Shown: positions 1 through 9,300 of the stretch, in pieces
How positions within the stretch are numbered: position 1 is the stretch's first letter
Layout: each line of letters begins with the position of its first letter
NCBI RefSeq assembly: GCF_031085155.1
Contig: NZ_JAVHUL010000006.1
Span: forward strand, 1 to 64,000
DNA from: Mesonia profundi
GTDB lineage: Bacteria > Bacteroidota > Bacteroidia > Flavobacteriales > Flavobacteriaceae
Direction: 5' to 3'
DNA: 64,000 nucleotides
Notes under the pieces: generated by a model
Database searches by the model: none
What the model was told of the DNA's origin: nothing
The model's input: the letters and a program-made list of their open reading frames with translations, nothing else
Translations under genes and position numbers: made by a program

Positions 1-125
1 AAAGTAGATTTTTTCCTATTTAGACTATCCACAATTTTTGCATAAAACTAAAATCCCACAACTTTTTGACTTGATCCATGTTTTGGGAGTATCGCATTCC
101 ATAACTTGTACTCGACTACAAATTA

Positions 126-160
126 TTAACTATTTTATTAACGGTGGTGTTAATAGTTAA
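126..160. other. Inverted repeat downstream of tRNA-Asn
   Basis: A 9-bp perfect stem (TTAACTATT and AATAGTTAA) encloses a 17-base loop. It lies beyond the tRNA terminator, close to the left edge of the window, so its context on the other side is unseen. No gene is recognisable in bases 1-173. Confidence 0.3.
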
Positions 161-173
161 GCTAATATTGAAA

Positions 174-216
174 TCAAAAAAGCCGAAAAGTTACTGTTTA
201 CGTATCTTTTCGGCTT
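174..216 (-). terminator. Terminator of tRNA-Asn
   Basis: The 10-bp arms AGCCGAAAAG and CTTTTCGGCT pair perfectly around a 16-base loop. Read leftward, the hairpin is followed by a run of six T, which is the expected form of an intrinsic terminator directly after the tRNA. Confidence 0.7.
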
Positions 217-218
217 TG

Positions 219-292
219 CTCCTCTTCTTGGGCTCGAACCAAGGACCCTCTGATTAACAGTCAGATGCTCTAACCAACTGAGCTAAAGAGGA
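219..292 (-). tRNA. tRNA-Asn (GTT)
   Basis: The leftward strand folds as a standard 74-nt tRNA. The acceptor stem is TCCTCTT with AAGAGGA and discriminator G. The D arm has the TAGCTCAGTTGGTTAGAGC pattern. The anticodon stem-loop is CTGACTGTTAATCAG with anticodon GTT. The T arm contains GGTTCGAGCCC. The CCA end is not encoded. An intrinsic terminator follows two bases later. It is the only tRNA I find in the window. Confidence 0.95.
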
Positions 293-379
293 GTTTATGT
301 CTTTCGCTAGGCATATGATTGCTTAGCGGATGCAAATATAAGCGCTTTTTTAATTTGTGCAAACATTTTTTGAACTTTT

Positions 380-1699
380 TTATTCAAATAACCAACGGTA
401 GACGTCGTTTCCATTGGCAAACAATACCAAAGCTATCAAAATAAAGAAACCTACCACTTGCGCATACTCCATAAACTTATCATTAGGCTTTCTTCCGCTA
501 ATTATTTCGTACAATAAAAACATCACGTGTCCCCCATCTAAAGCCGGAATAGGCAAGATATTCATAAAGGCCAAAATCATAGAAATAAGCGCTGTCGTTC
601 CCCAAAAAGCTCTCCAATCCCAAGCGTCTGGAAAAAGATTTCCTATCGCGCCAAAACCACCTACTTGCGTAGCTCCTTTCTTGGTGAATACATATTTAAA
701 CTGAGCTGCATAATCGTGTAACGTCCAATACCCGTAATCAAAACCTTTAGAAATGCTTTCTCCTAGGCTATATTCTCTCGTTTGGATGTTGATAGGTTTG
801 CCTTTAGGATAAACGCCAAATTGTTTCTCATCATCTAAGGTAAAAGGAATTTCCATTTTACTACCATCGCGCATCACCGTTAGAGTACCACTTAAAGACT
901 CTAAGTCGGCTTTCTTTTTTTGAAACTCGTGCCACTTTGTAAGCGGTTGCTCATTAAAAGCGATCACCTCATCTCCCTTTCTTAAATCTATCTGCTGAGC
1001 TATAGAATTTTCGGTCACAGAATCTATGGTAGTGGAAGCCATTCTGCTAAAGGGCTTCATATGTCCTGCCTTAAACAATTGTAAACCGATATCTTCTGGC
1101 ACACTAAGTTCTTCTTCAGATCCATCTTGGTGCAACACTTTTACCGTCTCTACACTACGCACCATAAAATGCTGACTAATCGCCACCTGATTTTCAAACG
1201 CCTCTCCGTTCACTTCCAAGATACGGTCTCCGTCCTCAAACCCGTATTCATGTAAAGGTTCCGCCACGGCAAAACCGTCTGGAATATCATCTTTAGTTAC
1301 AAAATCGCTTCCCCAAACAAACAACACCATCATATAGATAAAAAATCCTAAAAGAACATTTACCGTCACTCCTCCCAACATAATAATTAAGCGCTGCCAT
1401 GCGGGTTTACTTCTAAACTCCCATGGTTGCGGCGGCTGTGCCATTTGTTCCTTATCCATACTCTCATCGATCATTCCAGATATTTTTACATATCCACCCA
1501 GGGGCAACCATCCAATTCCGTATTCAGTGTCTCCTATTTTCTTTTTCAGAAGTGAAAATTTCACATCAAAAAACAAGTAGAATTTCTCTACCCGCGTTTT
1601 AAAAAGTTTCGCAGGAATAAAGTGCCCTAACTCGTGCAGGACGATCAAAAAAGATAAGCTTAATAATAATTGTATGGCTTTTATCGCAAATGGACTCAT
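380..1699 (-). CDS. rseP: RseP-type site-2 protease (intramembrane zinc metalloprotease)
   Basis: This 439-residue membrane protein has the zinc-binding HELGH motif at residues 22-26 in the first membrane segment. PDZ-like sequence fills the middle (about 130-300), and the second catalytic motif NILPIPALDGGH lies near residue 385 with closing hydrophobic segments. In the RseP family these features cut membrane-bound anti-sigma factors or signal-peptide remnants inside the inner membrane. The length is normal for the family. It is transcribed leftward after a leader of about 140 nt containing a short ORF. Its usual Bacteroidota neighbour dxr is not next to it here. The substrate cannot be told from the sequence. 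Confidence 0.93.
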   Translation of the reverse strand: MSPFAIKAIQLLLSLSFLIVLHELGHFIPAKLFKTRVEKFYLFFDVKFSLLKKKIGDTEYGIGWLPLGGYVKISGMIDESMDKEQMAQPPQPWEFRSKPAWQRLIIMLGGVTVNVLLGFFIYMMVLFVWGSDFVTKDDIPDGFAVAEPLHEYGFEDGDRILEVNGEAFENQVAISQHFMVRSVETVKVLHQDGSEEELSVPEDIGLQLFKAGHMKPFSRMASTTIDSVTENSIAQQIDLRKGDEVIAFNEQPLTKWHEFQKKKADLESLSGTLTVMRDGSKMEIPFTLDDEKQFGVYPKGKPINIQTREYSLGESISKGFDYGYWTLHDYAAQFKYVFTKKGATQVGGFGAIGNLFPDAWDWRAFWGTTALISMILAFMNILPIPALDGGHVMFLLYEIISGRKPNDKFMEYAQVVGFFILIALVLFANGNDVYRWLFE

Positions 1700-1722
1700 A
1701 GTCGTAATTCTTAATCCCTCAT

Positions 1723-1818
1723 TTAGGGTTTAATTCTCCGAGGTTCGCTCGTGCCGTTAGGACTAGCTTTTCTCGAAACCTTAAAATAGTTTTTTAATTT
1801 ACACCTCCCTGTTTGCAT
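1723..1818 (-). CDS. Candidate 31-residue leader ORF upstream of rseP
   Basis: An ATG-started ORF of 31 codons lies in the leader between the leftward promoter and rseP. It has an in-frame stop just upstream. The peptide is very basic (it ends in EPRRIKP) and has no membrane segment. Its stop codon falls within a hairpin with arms TTAAACCCT and AGGGATTAA, which ends about 7 bases before the rseP start. I do not recognise the peptide. It may be a regulatory leader peptide, a small protein, or chance. Confidence 0.3.
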   Translation of the reverse strand: MQTGRCKLKNYFKVSRKASPNGTSEPRRIKP

Positions 1819-1844
1819 GGAGGTTCTTGATTTTTAAAATCGCA

Positions 1845-1852
1845 CAAAAGTA
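1845..1852 (-). promoter_or_regulatory. Promoter -7 element for rseP leader
   Basis: On the leftward strand this reads TACTTTTG, a perfect match to the Bacteroidota -7 consensus TAnnTTTG. No clear -33 TTG was identified. It would give a leader of roughly 140 nt before rseP. Confidence 0.5.
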
Positions 1853-1938
1853 ATCTTTTCTTTCCGCTTACAAAAACACAGCCACGCATTCCTTCGTGTT
1901 AAAACTATAGAAACATAAAAATTATTAAGATTCTTTGG

Positions 1939-2053
1939 GCGTTTAGGGCAAAAAAGCCCTACCAGGCTATCCGTTATACCTGCCTGCCCCCTTTCGGCAG
2001 GTCTTTTCTTCCGCAAAAGCGTCATAAAAGGATGCCACTACTATCCTTAACGC
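1939..2053. repeat. Compound inverted-repeat intergenic element
   Basis: The 115-bp element is bounded by imperfect inverted ends, GCGTTTAGGG on the left and ATCCTTAACGC on the right. It contains two smaller hairpins, AGGGC-aaaaaa-GCCCT and CCTGCC-(7 bases)-GGCAGG. It separates the divergent rseP and SCO1 promoters. The shape is typical of non-coding dispersed repeats in flavobacterial intergenic DNA, but only one copy is present here, so its repeat status rests on memory of such elements and not on this window. Confidence 0.45.
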
Positions 2054-2097
2054 AAAACAAAAACCTCAACTCATTTCATGCTCTCGGTCAAAGAGCG

Positions 2098-2105
2098 TAT
2101 TTTTG
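2098..2105 (+). promoter_or_regulatory. Promoter -7 element for SCO1-like gene
   Basis: TATTTTTG is a perfect TAnnTTTG element 24 bases before the ATG. Its presence argues against the upstream in-frame TTG as the start codon, because that codon lies inside the promoter. Confidence 0.6.
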
Positions 2106-2129
2106 CACTACCTAAAATTAAGAGTTCTC

Positions 2130-2810
2130 ATGTTACAATTTTTTGCCAGATATAAGTATTTAGCGATTGTACTTTTAGTGCTTTCGGCCATCATCGTTTC
2201 CCTCATCTATCAACAACTTAAACCCGCTCCTAACCTGCCTATTTACCAACCCAGTATGGTAAATGCCGAGTTGGTAGATTCTACCATGCAGTATGTGCGG
2301 AAATACCATAAGATCGCCGACTTTAAGCTCGTCAACCAAAACGGAGATACGATCACCCAAGAAGATTACGCCAATAAAATTTATATAGCCGACTTCTTTT
2401 TTACCACCTGCCAGACCATCTGTCCCATTATGACAGACCATATGAAGAAAATTCAGGACGAATTTAAAGATGATGACGAAGTGCTTTTACTTTCTCATAC
2501 CGTAACTCCCGAAATTGATAGCGTACCTCAACTTAAAAAATACGCACTTAAAAAAGGAGTTATCGATGAAAAATGGAATTTGGTCACCGGCGATAAAAAA
2601 CAAATCTACGAACTCGCCCGTAAATCTTACTTCGTGGTAAAAACCCAAGGTAGCGGCGGTGCCTACGATATGATCCATACCGAGAATTTTGCGCTTATCG
2701 ACAATCAACGTCGCATCAGAAAGTTTTATGATGGTACGAGCCCAGATGCTATCGACGAATTAATCGAAGACATTGCGACCCTAAAAAAGATTCAAAGCGG
2801 CCAAGATTAA
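2130..2810 (+). CDS. SCO1/SenC family copper-binding thioredoxin-fold protein
   Basis: This is a 226-residue protein with an N-terminal membrane anchor (about residues 11-27) and a thioredoxin-like domain. The family signature CQTIC gives the copper-binding Cys pair at residues 94 and 98. The third ligand of the family is a later His, here in the segment DMIHTENF. SCO proteins deliver copper to the CuA site of cytochrome oxidase or act as thiol reductases on the outer face of the inner membrane. The ATG start is preferred over an upstream TTG that lies within the promoter. No oxidase genes are adjacent, so the partner is inferred only from the family. Confidence 0.9.
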   Translation: MLQFFARYKYLAIVLLVLSAIIVSLIYQQLKPAPNLPIYQPSMVNAELVDSTMQYVRKYHKIADFKLVNQNGDTITQEDYANKIYIADFFFTTCQTICPIMTDHMKKIQDEFKDDDEVLLLSHTVTPEIDSVPQLKKYALKKGVIDEKWNLVTGDKKQIYELARKSYFVVKTQGSGGAYDMIHTENFALIDNQRRIRKFYDGTSPDAIDELIEDIATLKKIQSGQD

Positions 2811-2851
2811 GGTTTTAACGATTAAGGCTTTACTAGGTCGTTTTTTTCTTT

Positions 2852-2859
2852 TACTTTTG
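2852..2859 (+). promoter_or_regulatory. Promoter for the feo operon
   Basis: TACTTTTG fits the -7 consensus TAnnTTTG exactly. A TTTA that resembles the -33 TTTG lies exactly 19 bases upstream (2829-2832). No obvious Fur- or MntR-type palindrome was seen around it. Confidence 0.6.
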
Positions 2860-2886
2860 CTTGTTTAAATTCAATCTAAATAAACT

Positions 2887-3117
2887 TTGAAAGTAACGAT
2901 AGCCGATTTAAAGCGTGGACAACACGGAATCATCAAAGAATTTACCGATGACTCCATCCCTCTAAAACTTTTAGAAATGGGTTGCTTGCCTGGTAATGAT
3001 GTAGAATTGGTGCAAATAGCTCCTTTTAAGGATCCCCTATACCTTAATATTAACGGAAGCCACTTGGCAATACGAAGGGAAACCGCTATAAAAATAGAAA
3101 TTGATTTGATAGAATAA
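2887..3117 (+). CDS. feoA: FeoA family ferrous iron transport accessory protein
   Basis: This is a 76-residue SH3-like protein with the FeoA core: KRGQHGIIKEF near the N-terminus, LLEMGCLPGNDVELV in the middle and a final LAIRRETAIKIEI strand. FeoA is a small cytoplasmic partner of FeoB and is thought to regulate iron entry. The start codon appears to be TTG, since no ATG precedes the conserved sequence. It ends one base before feoB begins, so translation of the two is probably coupled. Confidence 0.92.
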   Translation: MKVTIADLKRGQHGIIKEFTDDSIPLKLLEMGCLPGNDVELVQIAPFKDPLYLNINGSHLAIRRETAIKIEIDLIE

Positions 3118-3118
3118 C

Positions 3119-5218
3119 ATGGCAAAACAAATAAATGTTGCTCTTATAGGAAACCCTAACACTGGTAAAACTTCTGTATTTAATCACCTCACAGGCCTTA
3201 ATCAACAAGTAGGAAACTACCCAGGAATTACCGTAGAAAAGAAAGAAGGAGTTTGTAAACTTTCGCGCGGCTTAAAAGCTCACATTATTGACTTGCCGGG
3301 AACCTATAGCCTTAATGCTTCGTCTTTAGATGAGAATTTAGTCATTGAGCTCCTGCTTAATAAAAACGATAAAGATTATCCAGATGTTGCTGCAGTGATT
3401 AGCGATGTCGAAAACCTAAAAAGAAATTTACTTTTATTTACCCAAATTAAAGATTTGGGTATTCCTACCATCTTAGTCATTAATATGGCAGATCGTATGG
3501 AGCGCAAAGGTATCAGCATAGATATTCCTAAGCTTGAAGAAAAACTAAACACCAAAATAGCTTTGGTGAGCTCTCGTAAAAAAACAGGCATTGAGGAGTT
3601 AAAGGAGCTCATCATCAATCACGGGAGAATCCCTACAGAGCCTTGCTTAAACGCTTCTTCTATAGATCCTCCATATTTTGAGCTTCTTAGAAAAGCCTTC
3701 CCTAACCAATCTTTATACAAGCTTTGGCTGGTGATTACCCAAGATGTGAATTTTGGAAACCTTAACCGAAAGGAGCTTAGTGCTTCCCCAGATTTTAGTC
3801 TAAAAAAGGAAAGTGAACTCAAACGTCTTCAGCAAAAAGAAACCATAAAGCGCTATCAATTTATTAATGCCGCGCTTAAAGAAACGCTTACCAAAGATCT
3901 TAATGCCGCAACAGATTTACGTGCGAGATTAGACCGCGTTCTCACTCATAAAGTTTGGGGTTACGTGATTTTCTTTTCCATCTTATTACTCATCTTTCAG
4001 GCGATTTACGATTGGTCCAGTTACCCCATGGATTTTATTGATATGGCTTTCGCCAATTTAAGCGAATGGTCTAAAGAGGCGCTTCCCTCTGGCGTTTTTA
4101 CCAACCTGATTTCTGAAGGGATTATCCCCGGACTTGGCGGAGTGGTTATTTTTATTCCCCAAATTGCATTTCTTTTTCTCTTTATATCGCTGCTAGAAGA
4201 AAGTGGTTATATGAGCCGAGTGGTATTCTTAATGGATAAAGTGATGAAGCGTTTTGGCCTTAGCGGAAAAAGTGTCGTTCCCTTAGTTTCTGGAACCGCT
4301 TGTGCGATTCCCGCGGTGATGGCCACACGAAATATTGAAGACTGGAAAGAGCGCCTCATCACCATCTTAGTGGTTCCTTTCACCACCTGTTCGGCTAGGT
4401 TACCCGTTTACCTTATTATTATTGCCTTAGTAATTCCCGATGAACGCGTTTTAGGAATTTTTAATTACCAAGGCCTAACCCTAATGCTGCTCTACCTTAT
4501 TGGCTTTGGGATGTCTATATTTTCGGCTTGGATCTTGAATAAGATTATGAGCCTTAAAAGCAAAAGCTATTTTGTCATCGAAATGCCAGATTATAAGCTA
4601 CCCTTGTTTAAAAACGTAGCCATTAACGTGATAGAAAAAACCAAAGCATTCGTTTTTGGCGCGGGTAAAATTATTTTAGCCATTTCTATTGTATTATGGG
4701 TATTGGCCAGTTATGGACCAGGAGAAGATTTTAATAATGCCGAAGCGGTAGTTACCCAAGAGTATGGAAATGAACTCTCTGAGCAAGAATTTAACAAGCA
4801 TGTTTCTTCTGTAAAGTTAGAGAATTCGTATATTGGGATTATGGGCAAAGCCATAGAACCCGCCGTTGCGCCTTTAGGTTACGACTGGAAAATTGGCATA
4901 GCCATTGTAAGTTCTTTTGCCGCCAGAGAGGTTTTTGTAGGTACTTTAGCCACCATTTATAGCGTTGGAAGTGATGACGAACAAACCATAAAAAATAGAA
5001 TGGCAGCAGAGGTGAATCCTATCCTTGGCGGACCTTTATTCACCTTTGCCAGTGGAATAAGCTTATTGCTCTTTTATGCCTTTGCTATGCAGTGCATGAG
5101 TACGTTAGCGATTGTAAAAAGAGAAACGAATTCATGGAAATGGCCTACCCTGCAGTTGGTGATTATGACTGCGATTGCCTATATAGCCGCGTTGGTAGCC
5201 TTTCAGGTTTTAAAATAG
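3119..5218 (+). CDS. feoB: FeoB ferrous iron transporter
   Basis: This is a 699-residue inner-membrane iron(II) transporter with an N-terminal GTPase domain. G1 is GNPNTGKTS at residues 11-19, G3 is DLPGTYSL near residue 60 and G4 is NMAD near residue 122. A helical linker follows, and from about residue 275 two Gate-type membrane regions contain the conserved SGTACAIPAVMATR and TTCSARLPVY segments. The length is usual for the family. It sits between feoA and a Cys-rich FeoB-associated small gene, making a complete feo set. Confidence 0.97.
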   Translation: MAKQINVALIGNPNTGKTSVFNHLTGLNQQVGNYPGITVEKKEGVCKLSRGLKAHIIDLPGTYSLNASSLDENLVIELLLNKNDKDYPDVAAVISDVENLKRNLLLFTQIKDLGIPTILVINMADRMERKGISIDIPKLEEKLNTKIALVSSRKKTGIEELKELIINHGRIPTEPCLNASSIDPPYFELLRKAFPNQSLYKLWLVITQDVNFGNLNRKELSASPDFSLKKESELKRLQQKETIKRYQFINAALKETLTKDLNAATDLRARLDRVLTHKVWGYVIFFSILLLIFQAIYDWSSYPMDFIDMAFANLSEWSKEALPSGVFTNLISEGIIPGLGGVVIFIPQIAFLFLFISLLEESGYMSRVVFLMDKVMKRFGLSGKSVVPLVSGTACAIPAVMATRNIEDWKERLITILVVPFTTCSARLPVYLIIIALVIPDERVLGIFNYQGLTLMLLYLIGFGMSIFSAWILNKIMSLKSKSYFVIEMPDYKLPLFKNVAINVIEKTKAFVFGAGKIILAISIVLWVLASYGPGEDFNNAEAVVTQEYGNELSEQEFNKHVSSVKLENSYIGIMGKAIEPAVAPLGYDWKIGIAIVSSFAAREVFVGTLATIYSVGSDDEQTIKNRMAAEVNPILGGPLFTFASGISLLLFYAFAMQCMSTLAIVKRETNSWKWPTLQLVIMTAIAYIAALVAFQVLK

Positions 5219-5331
5219 ATTCAAACGGAGCAGGTTCGTAAGAAATCGATCCTAAAAATGTAGGTTGATTTAAAGGCAATGCTCCCAAAATAATTAATCC
5301 TCACCTCGTGAGTAAATTAAATGGAGAAATT

Positions 5332-5478
5332 ATGTTACAAGAAATTTTAGTTATCCTTACTTTTCTAGTCGCTCTTATTTATTTGATTACCAAACTCGTT
5401 TGGACGCCTCCTTTCCTAAAAAAGAAGGTGAAATCTGGCGATTGTGGTAGTGATTCTAGTGGGTGCGGATGTTCTTAA
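5332..5478 (+). CDS. FeoB-associated Cys-rich membrane protein
   Basis: This 48-residue ORF starts at an ATG 113 bases after feoB. It has one N-terminal membrane helix (ILVILTFLVALIYLI), a short basic stretch KKKVK and a C-terminal tail with four Cys residues in the pattern CGSDSSGCGCS. That layout matches the small FeoB-associated Cys-rich membrane proteins found next to feoB in many Bacteroidota, whose role is not firmly known; iron relay is a common suggestion. Its last 23 bases overlap the end of the convergent gene on the other strand. Confidence 0.8.
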   Translation: MLQEILVILTFLVALIYLITKLVWTPPFLKKKVKSGDCGSDSSGCGCS

Positions 5479-5905
5479 CCTCTCTCTTTTCTTTAGGCAG
5501 ATGTTCTGTCACCTGAAGAGAATAGGTCAGGTTTTCTTTTTCTGAAGAAGCAGGATACGGATTCAGTTGATAAATAAAAATACTCTTCGTTTTAGCAATC
5601 GCTACCTCTATAGGGTCGTTTTGAAGCGAATTCCCCTTGAAGGTAATCTCCTTTTGACCTATTTCTTTGCCGTCTTTGCACCACATCACTACGACCTTAG
5701 CCTGCCCTGCCCAAACACACTCGGTGCCCGTAGGACAGCGAGAATCTTCAGTTACTTTTACAAAATCAAAGCTAAAATCCTCATGCACCTGTAAGGACTT
5801 CCCCATTTCTAGTTTCTTTACAATAACAGGTGGTGTTACTTTTTGTTGAGCTTGTATAGAAAAACTCATACCTATAATTCCGATAAGAAGGATCATTTTT
5901 TTCAT
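5456..5905 (-). CDS. Secreted protein of unknown function with CVWAG-type motif
   Basis: The 149-residue product starts with a clear signal peptide (MKKMILLIGIIGMSFSIQAQ). The mature part contains EDSRCPTGTECVWAGQAKV, with two Cys that probably form a disulfide, followed by beta-rich sequence. The motif occurs in small periplasmic proteins and lipoproteins of Bacteroidota without a defined function. I chose the inner ATG because it places the signal peptide at the N-terminus; longer in-frame starts exist up to base 5998. It converges on the feo cluster. Confidence 0.7.
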   Translation of the reverse strand: MKKMILLIGIIGMSFSIQAQQKVTPPVIVKKLEMGKSLQVHEDFSFDFVKVTEDSRCPTGTECVWAGQAKVVVMWCKDGKEIGQKEITFKGNSLQNDPIEVAIAKTKSIFIYQLNPYPASSEKENLTYSLQVTEHLPKEKREVKNIRTH

Positions 5906-6337
5906 AGCCATAAATATAGAATAAATTTTAATGCGATACATCATCCCAAAGAAGATCCTAATTCCTACCTCTTTTAGCTTATCCATAACATTTACCAAAA
6001 CCCAGAATTCAATCTAAGAAGTTAATGTAAATTCGGTTTCTACAATGTTTCGGTAATTTTAATGTCTACAAAGAGAAAAAAAAGAAATTCTTTTTATTGG
6101 ATTCAATTTAAGTGATAAATCGAATGATTTCAAATTTACACCTCAGTAAATTTTCACACAAACAAACCTCCAACTGACATAGGATACGAAAATAAACATT
6201 CATATTCACAATAAATAACTTTAATTTTACTATATTAACATATATATCTATTTATTATGGTATTTTTAACACAGCTTAGGTATGGAAACTGCTGAATAAA
6301 TACAGGAGTTACTATTTAATTAACTAAAAAATATATT
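5906..6337. other. AT-rich intergenic region without a gene
   Basis: I see no convincing gene here. The right part (about 6180-6340) is very AT-rich and must hold the promoter of the large secreted protein gene. The nearest motif is TATTTTTA near base 6265, one base off the -7 consensus. A leftward TAAATTTG lies at 6138-6131. Confidence 0.4.
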
Positions 6338-9300
6338 ATGTACACTTCTACCCACAAACACTTTCAGACTCGTATTTTATTGACCTTTTTTTCACTAATT
6401 ACCTTCATAAGCTGGTCACAAGGATTTGAAGATTTCACCAATTCAAGTGCTGGCAGTAGTTATTCAAACAATTCTTTTACAGGAAATAATAGCATCACCT
6501 GGACGTATGTTGAGTCTCGAAATGCCAATGGAGATGCTAATAGTGCAGGAATAAACCTTCCCGCCTTAATGTTGCGAAGATCCTCAGATGATAGTAAAGT
6601 AACTTCAAGTACCATTCTTAATGGAATAGGAAACTTCAGCGTAAAGCTCTATAAGGGGTTTACGGGTAGTGGAGATCGCCAAGTAGAATTGTTTGTGAAT
6701 GGGACTTCTTACGGGACTTCAACTCCTTTTGATGATTTTGACGCACATCTTTTTGAAGTCAATAATATTAATGAATCTGGAGGGGTTATTATCGAAATTA
6801 AAAATATTACTAGCAAGCAGGTAATTGTAGATAATATTACATGGACAAGCTTCGGAGGAGGTGGAGCAAACGCCAGTCCTTTTATTGCGAATATTGAACA
6901 AATTCCAAGTAATAATAATGTTACTTCTTCAGACAACGTATTGGTTTCTGCTGATATAGTTGATGCTGACGGGATTGCTTCGGCAGAAGTGCATTGGGGT
7001 ACTACTAGTGGAAATCTAAGCAACAGCATTGGGATGATATTAGACACCGGAGACAGTTATTCTACGACAAGTGCTATTCCTGCACATGCAGACGGTACCA
7101 TTGTATATTATGAAATTGAGGCCACCGACAACAACGCTACTCCGCTAACGATCACTAGCTCAGAACAAAGTTATACCGTTAAGGATCCAATCCCTTTTAG
7201 CATTCCTTATGTAAATGGATTACGAGATCAAAATGATTTGGATGAGGCTATTGATTTTGGTTTCGAATTTAATAATACCACACTAAAAACTTCTGCGGGG
7301 GGTTATATGAAAATCGAAAACGGAAGCATCGTTTCTCCAGCTATAGATTTCTCTGCTTATGATGTGCTTAGCGTGTCTTTTGATATGAGCACTTTTGGAG
7401 GAGATAACGAACAAGAACTTAGTATTTTAGTTTCCAACGACAATGGCTCTACTTATACTTCTATCGAAAATTTTCTCACTCCCTCAAATTACCTAACATT
7501 TGAGTACACCATAGACCTATCTTCTTTAAATGGAACCAACGGCCGCATTAAATTTGAAATGACGGGAGGCTCAAGTTCTATTCGTTTCAGGGATTTTAGT
7601 ATCTATAGACAATTTGTGTATTCTAATGGAGCCTGGACTCCATTTAATCCTGATGGCGTTGCCCTGAACACTGATGATTTACGTATCGCAGATGGTACAG
7701 CCGTTTTATCTATCAACAATTCGGTAAATAATATTACTATCAATACAGGAGCAAGCTTAGAAATTGAAGGCATTCTTACGATTGCAGGAGACATTACCAA
7801 CGACGGAGATATGGTCTTTAAGAGTACCGCTACCAGCGATGGAGAATTGGCAGCAGTCCCTGCAAGTTCTACCATTACAGGAGTTTTTACTGTAGAGCGT
7901 TACACGAGTGCCAATAGAGCTTATCGTTTTGTAAGTAGTCCTGTAACGACAAGTACTTCTATTCACGACAACTGGCAAGAAGGAGCAACAAGTGCTACCG
8001 ATAATCCAGCACCAGGTTTTGGAACACACATTACTGGAAGCACCACCGACCAACAAAATGGTTTTGATGGGACAGTAACCGGAAACCCGTCTTTATTTAG
8101 GTTAGATGCAGTCAATCAATCTTTTGTGGCTGTTACTAATACAAATGTGAATACGGTAAATGCTGGAGAAGGCTACTTACTTTTTGTGCGTGGGGATAGA
8201 AGCATAGATCTAGGAAGCAATGACTCGCACTCTTCCACTACGCTGCGTACTAAAGGCATACTTTTTACTGGCACTTTTACAGAAAACTCTCTCGTAAACA
8301 ATGTTCAGGGAGAATTCAATTTAATTGCAAACCCTTATCAAAGTGCAGTGAACATCAATACTGTAATTGCAGATTCTCAAAACTTGAACAGCATTTTCGC
8401 CTATGTATATGATCCTACTTTAGGAACCAATGGAACTTATGTAACTATAACTCTTTCAAATGGCAGCAATACCGCTGGCTCTTATGCAAATGGATTTTTA
8501 CAGCCTGGACAATCATTACAGGTGGCCACTGCAAATGATGGTCCTACTTCTATTGTTTTTAACGAAAATGCTAAAGCTCCGGGTAACCATACTTCAACAT
8601 TTAAAAATACTAAGCCTGCGGTTGAAAATCCACAGATTATTGGGCAGCTTTTTATAACAGAAAATTACACGGCGGGAGGTGTTACCCATGACAGCTTCGG
8701 AATTTATTTTTCTGAAGAGCTCAGCAATGAAGTGACTCAAGATGATGCTGTAAAACCTTTCAACTTCACCGAAAATCTTGGAATTGTAAATGGAGAGGAG
8801 ATTCTTAGTATCGAGCGTAGAGCTCTTCCGGTAGAAGAGGAAGAGATTCAGTTCTTTAGCAACAATTATAATCATAGCGATTATACTCTTCTATTGAACA
8901 TTGAGCAAATGCAAGACATTAACGTTTTCTTAAAAGACAATTACACTCAGGCAGAAGTTCCATTAGAGAATGGAGATAATGTGTATGCTTTTTCGGTAAG
9001 TCAAGAAATTGAAGCGAGTTTATCCAGCGACAGATTCAGTATTTATTTTGCAGAGGATGGACTTACTGTAGAAAATGCAACCCTAAATTATGGGATTGAG
9101 CTTTATCCAAACCCAACAAAGCCTGGTGATGCTTTTTATATGACCACCGGGAGCTTTGAAGGAGATGGCGTACAAGTAAGCATTACCGATATCTTCGGAA
9201 AAAGAGTCTACCAAGCAGAGCAAGAATTTAGTAACACCAAAGTAAGTATCAAACCAGAAAATCCGTTAAGCAGCGGCGTATATTTTGTACAGGTTTCTCA

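Noticed and set aside
1-292. Integration site of a mobile element at the tRNA-Asn gene
   Set aside because: The tRNA has a normal terminator, and no integrase or duplicated tRNA end is visible in the short flank available.
1834-2025. Leftward 63-codon reading frame over the 115-bp element
   Set aside because: It runs through the hairpins and promoter region, has repeat-derived composition and no recognisable domain.
1939-2053. Integron attC site
   Set aside because: The ends do not match the attC core pairs exactly, there is one copy, and no integrase or cassette array is present.
2811-2886. Fur or MntR box ahead of feoA
   Set aside because: I found a good promoter but no palindrome resembling the boxes seen at mntR or the AraC-type gene.
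6709-7047. 112-codon frame antisense to the T9SS protein gene
   Set aside because: It lies fully within a convincing sense gene and shows no motif.
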